A stretch of 64,000 nt of DNA from Rhodoferax sp. (GTDB taxonomy: Bacteria > Pseudomonadota > Gammaproteobacteria > Burkholderiales > Burkholderiaceae_C), in contig NZ_JAQTXM010000023.1 of the NCBI RefSeq assembly GCF_028688795.1, positions 23,806-87,805 of the forward strand. The letters are read 5' to 3'. Positions 18,305-27,497 of the stretch are shown piece after piece (position 1 is the first letter of the stretch; the number at the start of each line of letters is the position of its first letter). The notes under the pieces are model-generated. The model had not been told where the DNA came from and searched no databases. It saw nothing but the letters and a program-made list of their open reading frames with translations. The position numbers were made by a program, and so were the translations under genes.

Positions 18305-18496
18305 TCAATGCGGCTCGCGCGGTTGCGTTGGCTCAAGCGGTTCTGGCTCGGCTGGTTTTTCGGTTTTTGGCTCGGGGGCTGATGCCAAGTCTGGGTGGCA
18401 CATTTTTTCGCCATCCCATTGCTGTCCGCACCAGCAATGGCCGTTTGCGTCAATGATGCAGGTGCCGGTTCCGCAGCAGCGGTCGTCGTCATTCAT
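18305..18496 (-). CDS. small cysteine-rich protein
   Basis: A 63-residue protein with an N-terminal Cys cluster (DRCCGTGTCIIDANGHCWCG, then KMCHPDL), six cysteines in the first 33 residues, followed by a Pro/Glu-rich tail (EPKTEKPAEPEPLEPTQP). GAGGACC lies 4 bases upstream of the ATG. The cysteines suggest a metal or Fe-S site or disulfides. I know no assigned function. It reads as a real gene because of the ribosome-binding site and the non-random composition. Confidence 0.6.
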   Translation of the reverse strand: MNDDDRCCGTGTCIIDANGHCWCGQQWDGEKMCHPDLASAPEPKTEKPAEPEPLEPTQPREPH

Positions 18497-18610
18497 GGTG
18501 GGTCCTCGGTAAGTGGGGTTTCCAGTTTATTTCCAAATCATTGCGGTCCAGGCGCGATGAGGGTTTACTGCCCCTTTCACGCTTTTTTAAGTACGAGACC
18601 GCACTTGGAC

Positions 18611-20563
18611 TCAGTCAATCAGCCAGCAACAAACAAGCGGAGGGATCGTGACCGCGTCGTTTTCAACCTTGAGGCGCTCGCCAGAACATAACTCTCGCAT
18701 GGCATCCTGCTGAAACAAGCCATAGGGGCGCAAGGCACCAAGTGCGAGCTTTTGTGCACTGTTGTTGAAGTTGCTGGCCACCAACACCCGGTTGCGCGGG
18801 TTGTGCAGGTCGGTGCGCAAAAACACCAGCAGGTTGGGGTTATCCACGGTCAGTAACTGTCGATTGTCAAAATCTGCAAACGCACTCAACTCCTTGCGCA
18901 TGGTGATCATTTTTTTCAGCGCACTGAAGATGCGTTGCTCTACCGTGCCACTCTCGTGGCGCATGGCAGCCTTTTGCCAGTCGAAATAAGAGCGATTCAC
19001 CCAGCGGTTGTCATCCCGCTCAGCGGGGTCGGCCAGATAGGCCAGGCTGTTAAGCGTGCCAATGGCATCGCCGTAGTAAAACAATGGAATGCCACCAAAG
19101 GCAAGAATCAGGCTGTGCAGCATCAAAATGGTTTTGATGGCGGCCTCAATGGCTGCCGGGTCTTCACTGGCCAGCGCTGCTTCAAGACCAGCCAGCGAGG
19201 CCAGCGAGCCCGATATGCGGGCATCGCCGGTTTTGGGATTCTCACCAAACGGCAACCCCCGCGCGACCGAGGTGGGAAACCGTCCTGTGAAGTAGTCAAG
19301 CAGAAAGCGCCGGTGCTGCACCGGGTCATAGCCTGACAGACGCACGTCCTTGTCGTCAAAGCCCAGGCCAATGTCGTCGTGGCAGCGCACATAGTTAAGC
19401 CAAGTGGCCCGCTCCAGCTTGGCAGGCAAATGCTTGATGCCCTGGTTCAGCAGCACGGCATTTTTGGTCGCCACCCCGTCCCATAGCAAAGACATGAGCG
19501 TGGCGTTGTAGGCTATCTCGCACTCCTTGGCATTAATGGCATCTTCGCCAAAATACTTGGCCACCTCACTGGGCGCCACAATGGCCTCGGCAATAAACAA
19601 CACGCCCGGCGCAGTGACCTGGCAACAGTCCTTCATCAACTGCAACAGCAGATGCGCCTCGCGCTCGTTCTGGCAAGTGCTGCCAATCTTTTTCCACAAG
19701 AAGGCCACCGCATCAAGACGCAAAATGTCGGCTCCCTGGTTGGCCCAGAACAAAATGATGTCAATCATCTCGATCAACACTGCCGGGTTGCGGTAGTTCA
19801 GGTCCCACTGGTATTGGTTGAACACCGTCATGACCCACTTGCCCATGGCGACATCCCAGGTGAAGTTGCCGGGGGCAGTGTCGGGAAAGACCTCGGGCAT
19901 GGTTTCTTCAAAGGTGTCAGGCATCTCGCGATCGTCAAACACGTAGTAATAATCTTGGAATTTTTTGTCACCCTGGCGTGCTTTTTGGGCCCACTCATGC
20001 TCATTGGAGGTGTGGTTGACGACCACATCCAGCACCAGCAGCATGTCGCGCTTCTTTAATGTGGCGGCCAGCGCTTCAACGTCGTGCGTGGTGCCGTAGC
20101 GGGCGTCCACCTTGAAATAGTCCCTGACCGCATAACCACCATCGGCATGGTCTGGCGGGCAATCCAGAATGGGCATGATGTGTAGCATGTTGATGCCCAG
20201 GTCTTGCAGGTAGGGCAACTTGGTGCGCAAGCCTTTCAGGTCGTTGGCAAAGCGATCGCAGTAGAGCGCCATGCCAACCCACTTCTGGCTCAGAAACCAG
20301 TTGTAGTCCCGCTCCCGGGCCAGGTCTGACTTGCGCAGATGCGGGCTGCGCTCCATATAGCGCAGCGCAAGCGTTTCCACCAGGCTGACCATTTGTGTCT
20401 TGAAGTCGGGCCGATCACCGTAGAGCAAGTGAAGCAAGGAATGGATGGCGTAAAAGTTGGCCCCAAGGCGGGTGTAGAAGTGGCGCAGCCGAAAGTTGCC
20501 AATCTCGGGCTTGAGCTCCATTAGGATCTCGTTGAGCATGGCGTGGGATGCTTGTTCGTACAT
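18611..20563 (-). CDS. ams: amylosucrase (GH13)
   Basis: A 650-residue GH13 enzyme that splits sucrose and either adds the glucosyl unit to an alpha-1,4-glucan or hydrolyses it, releasing fructose. ATG 20563 has GGAG about 8 bases upstream. The catalytic residues are in ILRLDAVAFLWK (nucleophile Asp), FIAEAIVAP (Glu) and RCHDDIGLGF (Asp). QWDLNYRNPAVL and the C-terminal LPFGENPKTGDARISGSLASL align with amylosucrase rather than trehalose synthase. It ends a transcription unit with sps and spp, so sucrose turnover into glycogen or glucose and fructose is likely. Confidence 0.9.
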   Translation of the reverse strand: MYEQASHAMLNEILMELKPEIGNFRLRHFYTRLGANFYAIHSLLHLLYGDRPDFKTQMVSLVETLALRYMERSPHLRKSDLARERDYNWFLSQKWVGMALYCDRFANDLKGLRTKLPYLQDLGINMLHIMPILDCPPDHADGGYAVRDYFKVDARYGTTHDVEALAATLKKRDMLLVLDVVVNHTSNEHEWAQKARQGDKKFQDYYYVFDDREMPDTFEETMPEVFPDTAPGNFTWDVAMGKWVMTVFNQYQWDLNYRNPAVLIEMIDIILFWANQGADILRLDAVAFLWKKIGSTCQNEREAHLLLQLMKDCCQVTAPGVLFIAEAIVAPSEVAKYFGEDAINAKECEIAYNATLMSLLWDGVATKNAVLLNQGIKHLPAKLERATWLNYVRCHDDIGLGFDDKDVRLSGYDPVQHRRFLLDYFTGRFPTSVARGLPFGENPKTGDARISGSLASLAGLEAALASEDPAAIEAAIKTILMLHSLILAFGGIPLFYYGDAIGTLNSLAYLADPAERDDNRWVNRSYFDWQKAAMRHESGTVEQRIFSALKKMITMRKELSAFADFDNRQLLTVDNPNLLVFLRTDLHNPRNRVLVASNFNNSAQKLALGALRPYGLFQQDAMRELCSGERLKVENDAVTIPPLVCCWLID

Positions 20564-20582
20564 CAGTGATCTCCAAAAGGGT

Positions 20583-21413
20583 TCAGTTTTGCGCGCACAG
20601 CCAGGCACCCAGGTCCGGGTGGTAATGGGCCACTCCTTCAAGAATGCCGGCGCTGTAATTGCCATTCATGCCCAAGTAGCCGCCCTGCGCAACATACAGG
20701 GTGTCAGGGTTGGCAGCGGCCACCCAACTTTTCACTTGCGCGTCGGCATTGGCCACCAGCACGGCTGGAATGCCGCTGAGCAGCACATCCAGGTCATTGC
20801 CGCTGTCGCCCGCAAACAGGGTCTGGTGGTCGGTGTAACCGGTTTGTTTCATCAAAAATCGAATGGCGTGTAGCTTGTTTGCGCTGGCGGGCAGGACATC
20901 GAGCAAGCCGAGCTGGGCGGGCTCATCAATGCTCCAGATCAGATTAGCTTTGATGTGCACCTGTTTCAGGCGGGCATCAACCTCACGGATCAAGCTTTGA
21001 AAATCTTCTGCCAGCGCCACGTGGTAGCTGAGCTTGTGAAGATTCTGCTTTTCCAGTGGCTGCAGGTGTAACGCCGGAAAGACGCCCAGCACGCGGCACA
21101 GATCGTCATGCGTCAGGTCCTGCCAATCCGGGGCGATGTGCGCACGCCAAGCATCATTGGGCTCCCATCCAGCTGGCGTGACCCGGTAAATCGTCGACCC
21201 CACATCAGCGATGGCGAAATCGGGCGTGGGCAAATCGAACTCGACCATGGCCTGCTCAATGAGTGCACGATGCCGGCCGCTCACATAGGCCAGCGCCACA
21301 TCATCGCGGCGTACCAGTTGCCGAAACAGCGCCAGCGCCCCGTGGGAGGCGGGCTGCGCGCCATTGGGGATCAGCGTTCGGTCCAGGTCGGTGCAGACCA
21401 GCAAGCGCCTCAT
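20583..21413 (-). CDS. spp: sucrose-6-phosphate phosphatase (HAD superfamily)
   Basis: A 276-residue HAD phosphatase. Motif I is TDLDRTL (D9, D11), motif II is YVSGRH, and motifs III/IV are in ANKLHAIRFL and FAGDSGNDLDVL. The ATG at 21413 overlaps the sps stop as ATGA, indicating translational coupling. SPP removes the phosphate from sucrose-6-phosphate and makes synthesis irreversible. This is the catalytically intact phosphatase of the pair; the HAD-like tail of the upstream synthase is degenerate. Confidence 0.9.
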   Translation of the reverse strand: MRRLLVCTDLDRTLIPNGAQPASHGALALFRQLVRRDDVALAYVSGRHRALIEQAMVEFDLPTPDFAIADVGSTIYRVTPAGWEPNDAWRAHIAPDWQDLTHDDLCRVLGVFPALHLQPLEKQNLHKLSYHVALAEDFQSLIREVDARLKQVHIKANLIWSIDEPAQLGLLDVLPASANKLHAIRFLMKQTGYTDHQTLFAGDSGNDLDVLLSGIPAVLVANADAQVKSWVAAANPDTLYVAQGGYLGMNGNYSAGILEGVAHYHPDLGAWLCAQN

Positions 21414-23572
21414 ACAGCTGACCCCGCGTTGTCGTCGGCGAAAAATTGGTAATGTGCCATGGCCTCCAGAATGCCTGCGGCACATGGCTGCTTTGAGAAA
21501 TAGATTTTCTCGATGTTGGCGAGATCGGACAGCTCAGCAAGGTGGCGGTTGTCTACCACTACCCCCAGCGTGTTGCCGCGCAGCATGTCACTGTCTGCGC
21601 CAGTGACACCAGCGACCAGTGTTTTCTCCAGCGAAAAGCCAAATTGCTCGGCACACCAGCGCAGGGCGAGGCCCTTGGACGCGCGCATCGGGAGCACATC
21701 CAGAAATTGACCAAAAGAAAAAATAACGTTCACTGCCTGTTCATTGCGCAGCAGAAGTTGCCGGATCTCGTTGGCATTGGTCAGCGCAGGATTAATGTAG
21801 TAGCTCAGCTTGAATGCGCTTTGGTTGCTCTTGGCTTGCATTGTCAGGCCCGGCACCTCGTGAAGAATCTCGCGTACGGCCTGCCGATTCCACAAGTGGT
21901 CGATGTGGCGCGCCCAAACGGCATCCTCGGTCAAGTTGGGTGCGTAATGAATTTGCGTGCCCTGCCCGGTGATCAGCACGTCGGGTTGAGGAATCTGATG
22001 ACGTTTTAACGCAATCAGCGCATCGTCCAGGCTGCGCCCGGTGGCAATGCCAAAAATGATGGACTTGCGGTGCGTGTGCATGGTCTGCAAAAACGGTGCC
22101 ACCGACACTGTGTCCCCGATCAGATTCAGGTCCAGGCTGGTGAAAATTGCCCGGTCACGGAACATACCCGCGCGCCGACGCAACGTCATGCGGGTAAGGG
22201 GCTCGGTTTTTTCCACCAGCGGTCGGATCACCGAGAGGTAGCTTTCAACATGCGCCGACCACGAGTAAAAGTGCCGCACCCCCTCAACACCATTCCTGGC
22301 CAGGCGCCGCCAAGCGGTCTGGTCTGAGAGGGTTTGCAGCAGCGTGGCCGTCATCGCCTCCTTGTCCAGCGGGTTGATCAGATGGCCGTTGTGGCAATTG
22401 CCAATGATGTCGATCGGGCCACCATCCTCGGTGGCCACAATCGGCAGACCACAGGCTGCCGCCTCAATCAGCGTCAGTCCAAACGGCTCGGTCAGCGCCG
22501 GGTTGCAAAACACCCCACGCGAGACGGCCGCCAGGCGGTACAACACGGCCACCTCTTCTTGCTTGTGGTGTTTTGGGTAGGCCACCTTGCCGTACAGGTC
22601 GTATTTATCGATGGCCAGCAAAATTTCAGTGAGCACTGTTTTGGCGACGTTTTCCATCTCTTGAATGTCGTCGCGGTTGCCCGCCACAATGACCAGGTTA
22701 GCAGCCTCCTGCAGGGCCGGGGACGCACCGTAGGCTTCAATCAGCGCCACAATGTTTTTCTTTGGGTCGGGGCGTGACAGCGCCAAAATCATCGGCTTGT
22801 TGGGCTGACTCAGATAGCGTTTGAGCTCCAGGGCAATCGGACTCTTCTTTTCATCGCCCACGGGCGGAAAAAATTGGGTGAGGTCTGTGCCCGGTGGCAC
22901 TACACGCATGCGCTCAGGCTGGTAAAAATCGTACAGACCGTATTGCTGCTCAATCTCCTGTTGGGTGCTGGTAATGACACGCACGGCAGTGCCCAACGTG
23001 GTTTCTTCGGCCTCAATACGGCGTGAGATATGGTAAGTTGACTCGATCTCGCTGCGCTTGATGCCGCTGGCCAGCAACTGCTGGCGCTTGTTTCGGCCCA
23101 ATGAGTGACCTGTGTGCACCAGGGGAATACCCAACTGGTGCGACAGGCGCGACCCGACATAACCGGCATCGGCGTAATGGCTGTGAATCACATCAGGCAT
23201 GCGCGGCTGGCTCTTGAGGTAAGCCAACACGTTGTCCGAAAAATTCTCCAGCGAGTCCCACAACATTTCCTTGCGCAGGTACTTTTCTTCGCCGCATTCA
23301 ATGCGCACGATGCTGGCTTTGCCAGACAGCGGCTCCAGCACTTCGGCGTAATCCGCGCTAACCTGACTGTCGACCACGCGCCGCGTCAGCAGCACCACTT
23401 GTTCGACATCCGCACGCTCGCCCAAAGCACGGGCCAGTTCCACCACATACTTGGTTTGGCCACCGGTGTCGGCATCGCGCCCAAGCTCCAGGTCATGGCC
23501 ACGAATCAGGCCATGCACACTGATCAGGACAATGTACAAAGGCTTTTTACCAATGACTGCTTGCTTTTTCAT
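21410..23572 (-). CDS. sps: sucrose-phosphate synthase with C-terminal degenerate phosphatase domain
   Basis: A 720-residue protein joining UDP-glucose and fructose-6-phosphate into sucrose-6-phosphate. The GT4/GT-B part (about 10-455) shows GRDADTGGQTKYVVELARAL, HSHYADAGYVG, HTGHSLGRNK and EPFGLTLIEAAACGLP (362-377). The C-terminal part (about 472-710) is HAD/S6PP-like, but motif I reads SLDLNLIG (N483 where the acid/base Asp should be) and motif IV reads AGVTGADSDML. It should therefore be inactive as a phosphatase. AGGAGGG stands 5 bases before the ATG. It is the first gene of sps-spp-ams. Confidence 0.92.
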   Translation of the reverse strand: MKKQAVIGKKPLYIVLISVHGLIRGHDLELGRDADTGGQTKYVVELARALGERADVEQVVLLTRRVVDSQVSADYAEVLEPLSGKASIVRIECGEEKYLRKEMLWDSLENFSDNVLAYLKSQPRMPDVIHSHYADAGYVGSRLSHQLGIPLVHTGHSLGRNKRQQLLASGIKRSEIESTYHISRRIEAEETTLGTAVRVITSTQQEIEQQYGLYDFYQPERMRVVPPGTDLTQFFPPVGDEKKSPIALELKRYLSQPNKPMILALSRPDPKKNIVALIEAYGASPALQEAANLVIVAGNRDDIQEMENVAKTVLTEILLAIDKYDLYGKVAYPKHHKQEEVAVLYRLAAVSRGVFCNPALTEPFGLTLIEAAACGLPIVATEDGGPIDIIGNCHNGHLINPLDKEAMTATLLQTLSDQTAWRRLARNGVEGVRHFYSWSAHVESYLSVIRPLVEKTEPLTRMTLRRRAGMFRDRAIFTSLDLNLIGDTVSVAPFLQTMHTHRKSIIFGIATGRSLDDALIALKRHQIPQPDVLITGQGTQIHYAPNLTEDAVWARHIDHLWNRQAVREILHEVPGLTMQAKSNQSAFKLSYYINPALTNANEIRQLLLRNEQAVNVIFSFGQFLDVLPMRASKGLALRWCAEQFGFSLEKTLVAGVTGADSDMLRGNTLGVVVDNRHLAELSDLANIEKIYFSKQPCAAGILEAMAHYQFFADDNAGSAV

Positions 23573-23730
23573 AAAACCCTCCTAGGGGTAAGTGGATGCG
23601 ATTGGTCAGGCGTGGCCATGATGCGCCCGTCTTGCGCGGTGCGCCCTTTTCACGTCTTGGATGCCCGGACAAAAACCGCCGGACACGGGGTCTGGGCCTC
23701 GACACCAGCCAGCCATGGGACAATTCCGAA

Positions 23731-25794
23731 ATGTACTTATTATTTGAAGAAACCGGCAAGTTCCTGGCCGGGCGCATCCTCTCTGAAGCCGACACCTCTG
23801 CGCAGGTAGAACTTGACTCGGGCAAACGCGTCAAGGTCAAGGCCACCAATATGTTGCTCAAGTTCGAAAAGCCCACCCCGGCAGAACTCATGGCCAACGC
23901 GCAAGCCGTGGCCGCTGGCATGGAACTGGACATGGCCTGGGAATTTGCGCCCGAAGGCGACTTTGCCTTTGCCGAACTGGCGCGCGACTATTTCTCTGAG
24001 CACGCCACGCTAGAGCAACAAGCCGGCACCTTGATGGCGCTGTACGACGCGCCGCATTACTTTCGCCGGGCAGGCAAGGGGCGCTTCAAAAAAGCGTCTG
24101 CTGACATCCTGGCGCAGGCGCTGGCCGCGATTGAGAAAAAGAAGCAAATCGTCCTGCAAATTGAATCCTGGGTGAAAGACTTGAGCTCTGGGTCATGCCC
24201 GCAGCCGATTCGAGACCAGCTTTACAAGATTCTCTTCAAGCCCGACAAAAATGCGCCTGAATACAAGGCGGTGGTGGAAGCCTCGCGCGCCACGCACCTG
24301 GGCCCGCTGGACCTGCTGATCAAGGCCGGCGCGATTGACTCGCCCTACCAGTTTCACTGGAAACGCTTTCTGCTGGAAAACTTCCCCAAGGGCACTGGCT
24401 TTCCGAAGCTGGACGCACCACTCATCATTGACGAGCTGCCGCTGTCGAGCGCCCGGGCGTTTTCCATTGACGATTCGGCCACCACCGAGATTGACGATGC
24501 GCTCTCGGTGCAAGGCCTGGGCAGCGGCACCGTGTTAGTGGGCATTCACATCGCCGCGCCAGCATTGGCCATTGCCACTGGCAGCCCGGTTGATGCGGTG
24601 GGCCGCATGCGGCTGTCTACGGTTTACATGCCAGGCTACAAGCTCACCATGTTGCCCGATGACGTGGTGCAAAACTACACCTTACAAGAGGGGCGTGACT
24701 GCCCGGCGGTGTCTTTGTATGTGACGCTGGATGAAGCCACGCTGGAGATCAAGGCATCTGAGACCAAGCTGGAACGTGTGCACATTGGTGCCAACTTGCG
24801 CCACGACCAGTTGGACGCCGTGGTCACGCTCGACTGGTTGCAAGACCCAATTTTTGAGCATGATATTGACCCCAAGCCCTTACAGCATAAGCGCGAGAAG
24901 CTCTCATTTTTATACAAATTGGCACAAGACCTGAAAGCCAAGCGCGAGGTGGTTCGCGGCAAGCCAGAGAACTTCAACCGGCCCGACTACAACTTCAAGC
25001 TAGTTGGCAACGAAGGCCGCGAGCCAGACGGCACCGAGCAGGTGCAGATCAGCGTGCGCCAGCGCGGCGCGCCGCTGGACTTGATCGTCTCTGAGGCCAT
25101 GATTCTGGCCAACAGCACCTGGGGCAGTTGGATGGCTGAGCTGGGCGTGCCCGGCATCTACCGCAGCCAAGCATCCATGTTGCCCGGTGTCAAAGTGCGC
25201 ATGGGCACCAAAGCGCTGCCGCACGCCGGCATTGGCGTCAAAAGTTACGCATGGAGCAGCTCACCGCTGCGCCGCTACGTGGATTTGGTCAACCAGTGGC
25301 AAATCATTGCCTGCGCGCGGCACGGCAAAACTGCCGCCCTGGCGGCACCTTTCAAGCCCAAAGATGCTGAGCTGTTTTCCGTGATCTCCAGCTTTGATGC
25401 CGCTTACTTTGCCTACAACGGCTACCAGAACGCCATTGAGCGCTTTTGGACGCTCAAGTATGTGCAACAAAACGCCATCACCGAGATTGAAGCCAGCCTG
25501 TTCAAGGACAACCTGGTGCGTGCCGACCACCTGCCCTTGGTGCTGCCGGTGATGGGCGCCCAGGGCTTGCCGCGCGGCGCCCGCGTGCGGGTCAAATTAG
25601 GCGACATCGACCTGGTGTCGCTGGACATTCACGGCACCGTCATTGAACGCCTGGACGCCGAACCCGAAGCGCTGGACGCCGACGAAGACCTGGACGACGA
25701 CACCGTGGCTGGCCCCATCGCCATTGCCATGGACACCACGGAGGCTGAAGCTACCGACACCGTTGCGCCTCAAGAGGCAACCGCCGCACCGTGA
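23731..25794 (+). CDS. RNase II/RNB-family exoribonuclease
   Basis: A 687-residue protein from ATG 23731 (MYLLFEETGKFLAGRI); in-frame codons back to 23596 are unlikely. The RNB domain has FSIDDSATTEIDDALSV, which supplies the metal-binding aspartates, and YMPGYKLTMLPDDVVQ. Near the C-terminus SPLRRYVDLVNQWQ is the RNB arginine motif, followed by an S1-like end and an acidic tail. Family members degrade single-stranded RNA 3' to 5'. Its last codons overlap the next gene (GTGA at 25791). Confidence 0.88.
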   Translation: MYLLFEETGKFLAGRILSEADTSAQVELDSGKRVKVKATNMLLKFEKPTPAELMANAQAVAAGMELDMAWEFAPEGDFAFAELARDYFSEHATLEQQAGTLMALYDAPHYFRRAGKGRFKKASADILAQALAAIEKKKQIVLQIESWVKDLSSGSCPQPIRDQLYKILFKPDKNAPEYKAVVEASRATHLGPLDLLIKAGAIDSPYQFHWKRFLLENFPKGTGFPKLDAPLIIDELPLSSARAFSIDDSATTEIDDALSVQGLGSGTVLVGIHIAAPALAIATGSPVDAVGRMRLSTVYMPGYKLTMLPDDVVQNYTLQEGRDCPAVSLYVTLDEATLEIKASETKLERVHIGANLRHDQLDAVVTLDWLQDPIFEHDIDPKPLQHKREKLSFLYKLAQDLKAKREVVRGKPENFNRPDYNFKLVGNEGREPDGTEQVQISVRQRGAPLDLIVSEAMILANSTWGSWMAELGVPGIYRSQASMLPGVKVRMGTKALPHAGIGVKSYAWSSSPLRRYVDLVNQWQIIACARHGKTAALAAPFKPKDAELFSVISSFDAAYFAYNGYQNAIERFWTLKYVQQNAITEIEASLFKDNLVRADHLPLVLPVMGAQGLPRGARVRVKLGDIDLVSLDIHGTVIERLDAEPEALDADEDLDDDTVAGPIAIAMDTTEAEATDTVAPQEATAAP

Positions 25795-26648
25795 ACCTGC
25801 GCCGCTTCAGTACCCTTCAGATCGCCTTGGGCGCATCCCTTGTGGTGCATGCGGCCCTGCTGACAGTGCGTTTTGTTGACCCAGAGGCGTTTAACCGGGT
25901 GTTTCAGGACACCCCGCTGGAAGTGATTCTGGTCAACGCCAAAACCGACGAGGCGCCACCTAAGGCCCAGGCCATTGCCCAAGCCAACATGGCCGGTGGC
26001 GGGGAAGCCGAGCGTGGCCGCGCCACCAGCCCGCTACCTCCCGCGCTGGTAAACATGAGCGGGGACGACACCACGCCCGACCAGGAGCGCCAGTTGCACG
26101 ACATGCAAGCCCAGCAGGCGCTGATCCTCAGCCAGGTCAAGAACATGTTGGCCAGCCTGCCGCCGACCGACCCGCAGCAGGCCGACACCACGCCCGAGCA
26201 GGCGCAACGCGAGCAAAAGCGGCGCCAGTTGGTCAAGCTGCTGGCCGAAATTGAGCGGCGTATCAACCTTGAAAACGCCCGGCCCAAAAAGCGCTACATC
26301 AGCCCGGCCACGCGCGAAGCTGCCTATGCCGTGTATTACGACAAACTGCGCCGCGCCATTGAAGACAAAGGCACCGAGAACTTCCCGCAGCAAGGTGGCA
26401 AAAAACTGTATGGCGAACTCACCATGATCGTCAACATCAACCACGACGGGCGCGTGCTGGGCACGGAAATTGTTCAAAGCTCGGGCATTGCCGCGCTGGA
26501 CCGCCGCGCCCAGGCCATTGCCCGCAGCGCCGGTCCGTTTGGCAAATTTGATGCCGCCATGCGCCGCCAAGCTGACCAGATTGCCGTGGTGTCACGCTTC
26601 AAGTTCACCCGCGACGACACCCTGCAAACCAAACTTAGCACCAACTGA
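25791..26648 (+). CDS. TonB-family energy transducer-like protein
   Basis: A 285-residue protein with an N-terminal signal-anchor (LGASLVVHAALLTV; the TonB-type His in the membrane helix is present), a long periplasmic segment rich in Gln, Ala and Pro, and a C-terminal TonB fold (YGELTMIVNINHDGRVLGTE, then SSGIAALDRRAQAIARSAGPFG). No exbB/exbD is nearby. It starts with GTG overlapping the RNB gene and is followed by aroE after 11 bases. It probably spans the envelope; the receptor it serves is unknown. Confidence 0.82.
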   Translation: MNLRRFSTLQIALGASLVVHAALLTVRFVDPEAFNRVFQDTPLEVILVNAKTDEAPPKAQAIAQANMAGGGEAERGRATSPLPPALVNMSGDDTTPDQERQLHDMQAQQALILSQVKNMLASLPPTDPQQADTTPEQAQREQKRRQLVKLLAEIERRINLENARPKKRYISPATREAAYAVYYDKLRRAIEDKGTENFPQQGGKKLYGELTMIVNINHDGRVLGTEIVQSSGIAALDRRAQAIARSAGPFGKFDAAMRRQADQIAVVSRFKFTRDDTLQTKLSTN

Positions 26649-26659
26649 ACCCACGCCAC

Positions 26660-27493
26660 ATGACACTTGACCACTACTGCGTGATGGGCAACCCCATCAG
26701 CCACAGCCGCTCACCCTGGATTCACACGCGCTTTGCCGAACTCACTGGCCAGACCATGCTGTACGACAAGCGCGAAATCCCGCTGGACCACTTTGACCGC
26801 AGCATTCACGCCTTCATTGCCGAGGGCGGACGCGGTTGCAACATCACCGTGCCCTTCAAGTTTGAAGCCGCCGCGATGGCCACCCACACCAGCGAGCGCG
26901 GCTTGCTGGCACAAGCCTGCAATGTGCTGACCTTCAAAGACGGCCAGATTCTTGGCGACAACACCGACGGCATTGGCCTGGTTGATGACATCGAACGCAA
27001 CGCAGGCTTGCCCCTGAAGGGCCTGCGCCTGCTGCTGATTGGCGCCGGTGGTGCCGCAGCGGGTGTGCTCGGGCCGCTGCTGAACGCGCAGCCGGCCCAC
27101 ATCAGCGTGGCCAACCGCACGCTGAGCAAAGCTACCGAACTGGTAGCGCGCCACCATGCTTTGGCAATGCTACAAAATACAGAGCTGCTTGCGCATGATT
27201 TACAAGGGCTAGAGGGTGATTTTGATGTCATTATCAATGGCACAGCCAGCAGCCTCGGTGGCCACGGCGTGCCCGTGAGTGAGCACGTTTTGAAGCCTGG
27301 CGCATTGGCCTACGACATGATGTATGGCCCCGGCGCACAAGGATTCATGGACTGGGCAAGTTCCCACGGTGCCGTGCCGCGCGATGGCCTGGGTATGCTG
27401 GTGGAGCAAGCCGCTGAAGCCTTTTTGATCTGGCGTGGCGTGCGGCCACCGTCTGGCCAGGTGCTGGCTGAACTGCGCAAACTCTTGGGCTAA
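26660..27493 (+). CDS. aroE: shikimate dehydrogenase
   Basis: A 277-residue NADP-dependent enzyme reducing 3-dehydroshikimate in aromatic amino acid synthesis. The substrate-binding SHSRSPWIH, GCNITVPFK and DNTDGIGLV are present, and the Rossmann loop is LIGAGGAAAGVLG. Residues 170-189 (MLQNTELLAHDLQGLEGDF) are encoded by an interspersed repeat copy, placed before DVIINGTASS. It sits between the TonB-like gene and mtgA with gaps of 11 and 4 bases. Confidence 0.95.
   Translation: MTLDHYCVMGNPISHSRSPWIHTRFAELTGQTMLYDKREIPLDHFDRSIHAFIAEGGRGCNITVPFKFEAAAMATHTSERGLLAQACNVLTFKDGQILGDNTDGIGLVDDIERNAGLPLKGLRLLLIGAGGAAAGVLGPLLNAQPAHISVANRTLSKATELVARHHALAMLQNTELLAHDLQGLEGDFDVIINGTASSLGGHGVPVSEHVLKPGALAYDMMYGPGAQGFMDWASSHGAVPRDGLGMLVEQAAEAFLIWRGVRPPSGQVLAELRKLLG
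27169..27225 (+). repeat. interspersed repeat copy 2, inside aroE
   Basis: A plus-orientation copy: GCTACAAAATACAGAGCTGC, then TTGCGC, then CAAGGGCTAGAGGGTGATTTT. It is read as LQNTELLAHDLQGLEGDF, the same frame as the copies in murG and the Nudix-MBL gene. Confidence 0.75.
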
Positions 27494-27497
27494 GCCG

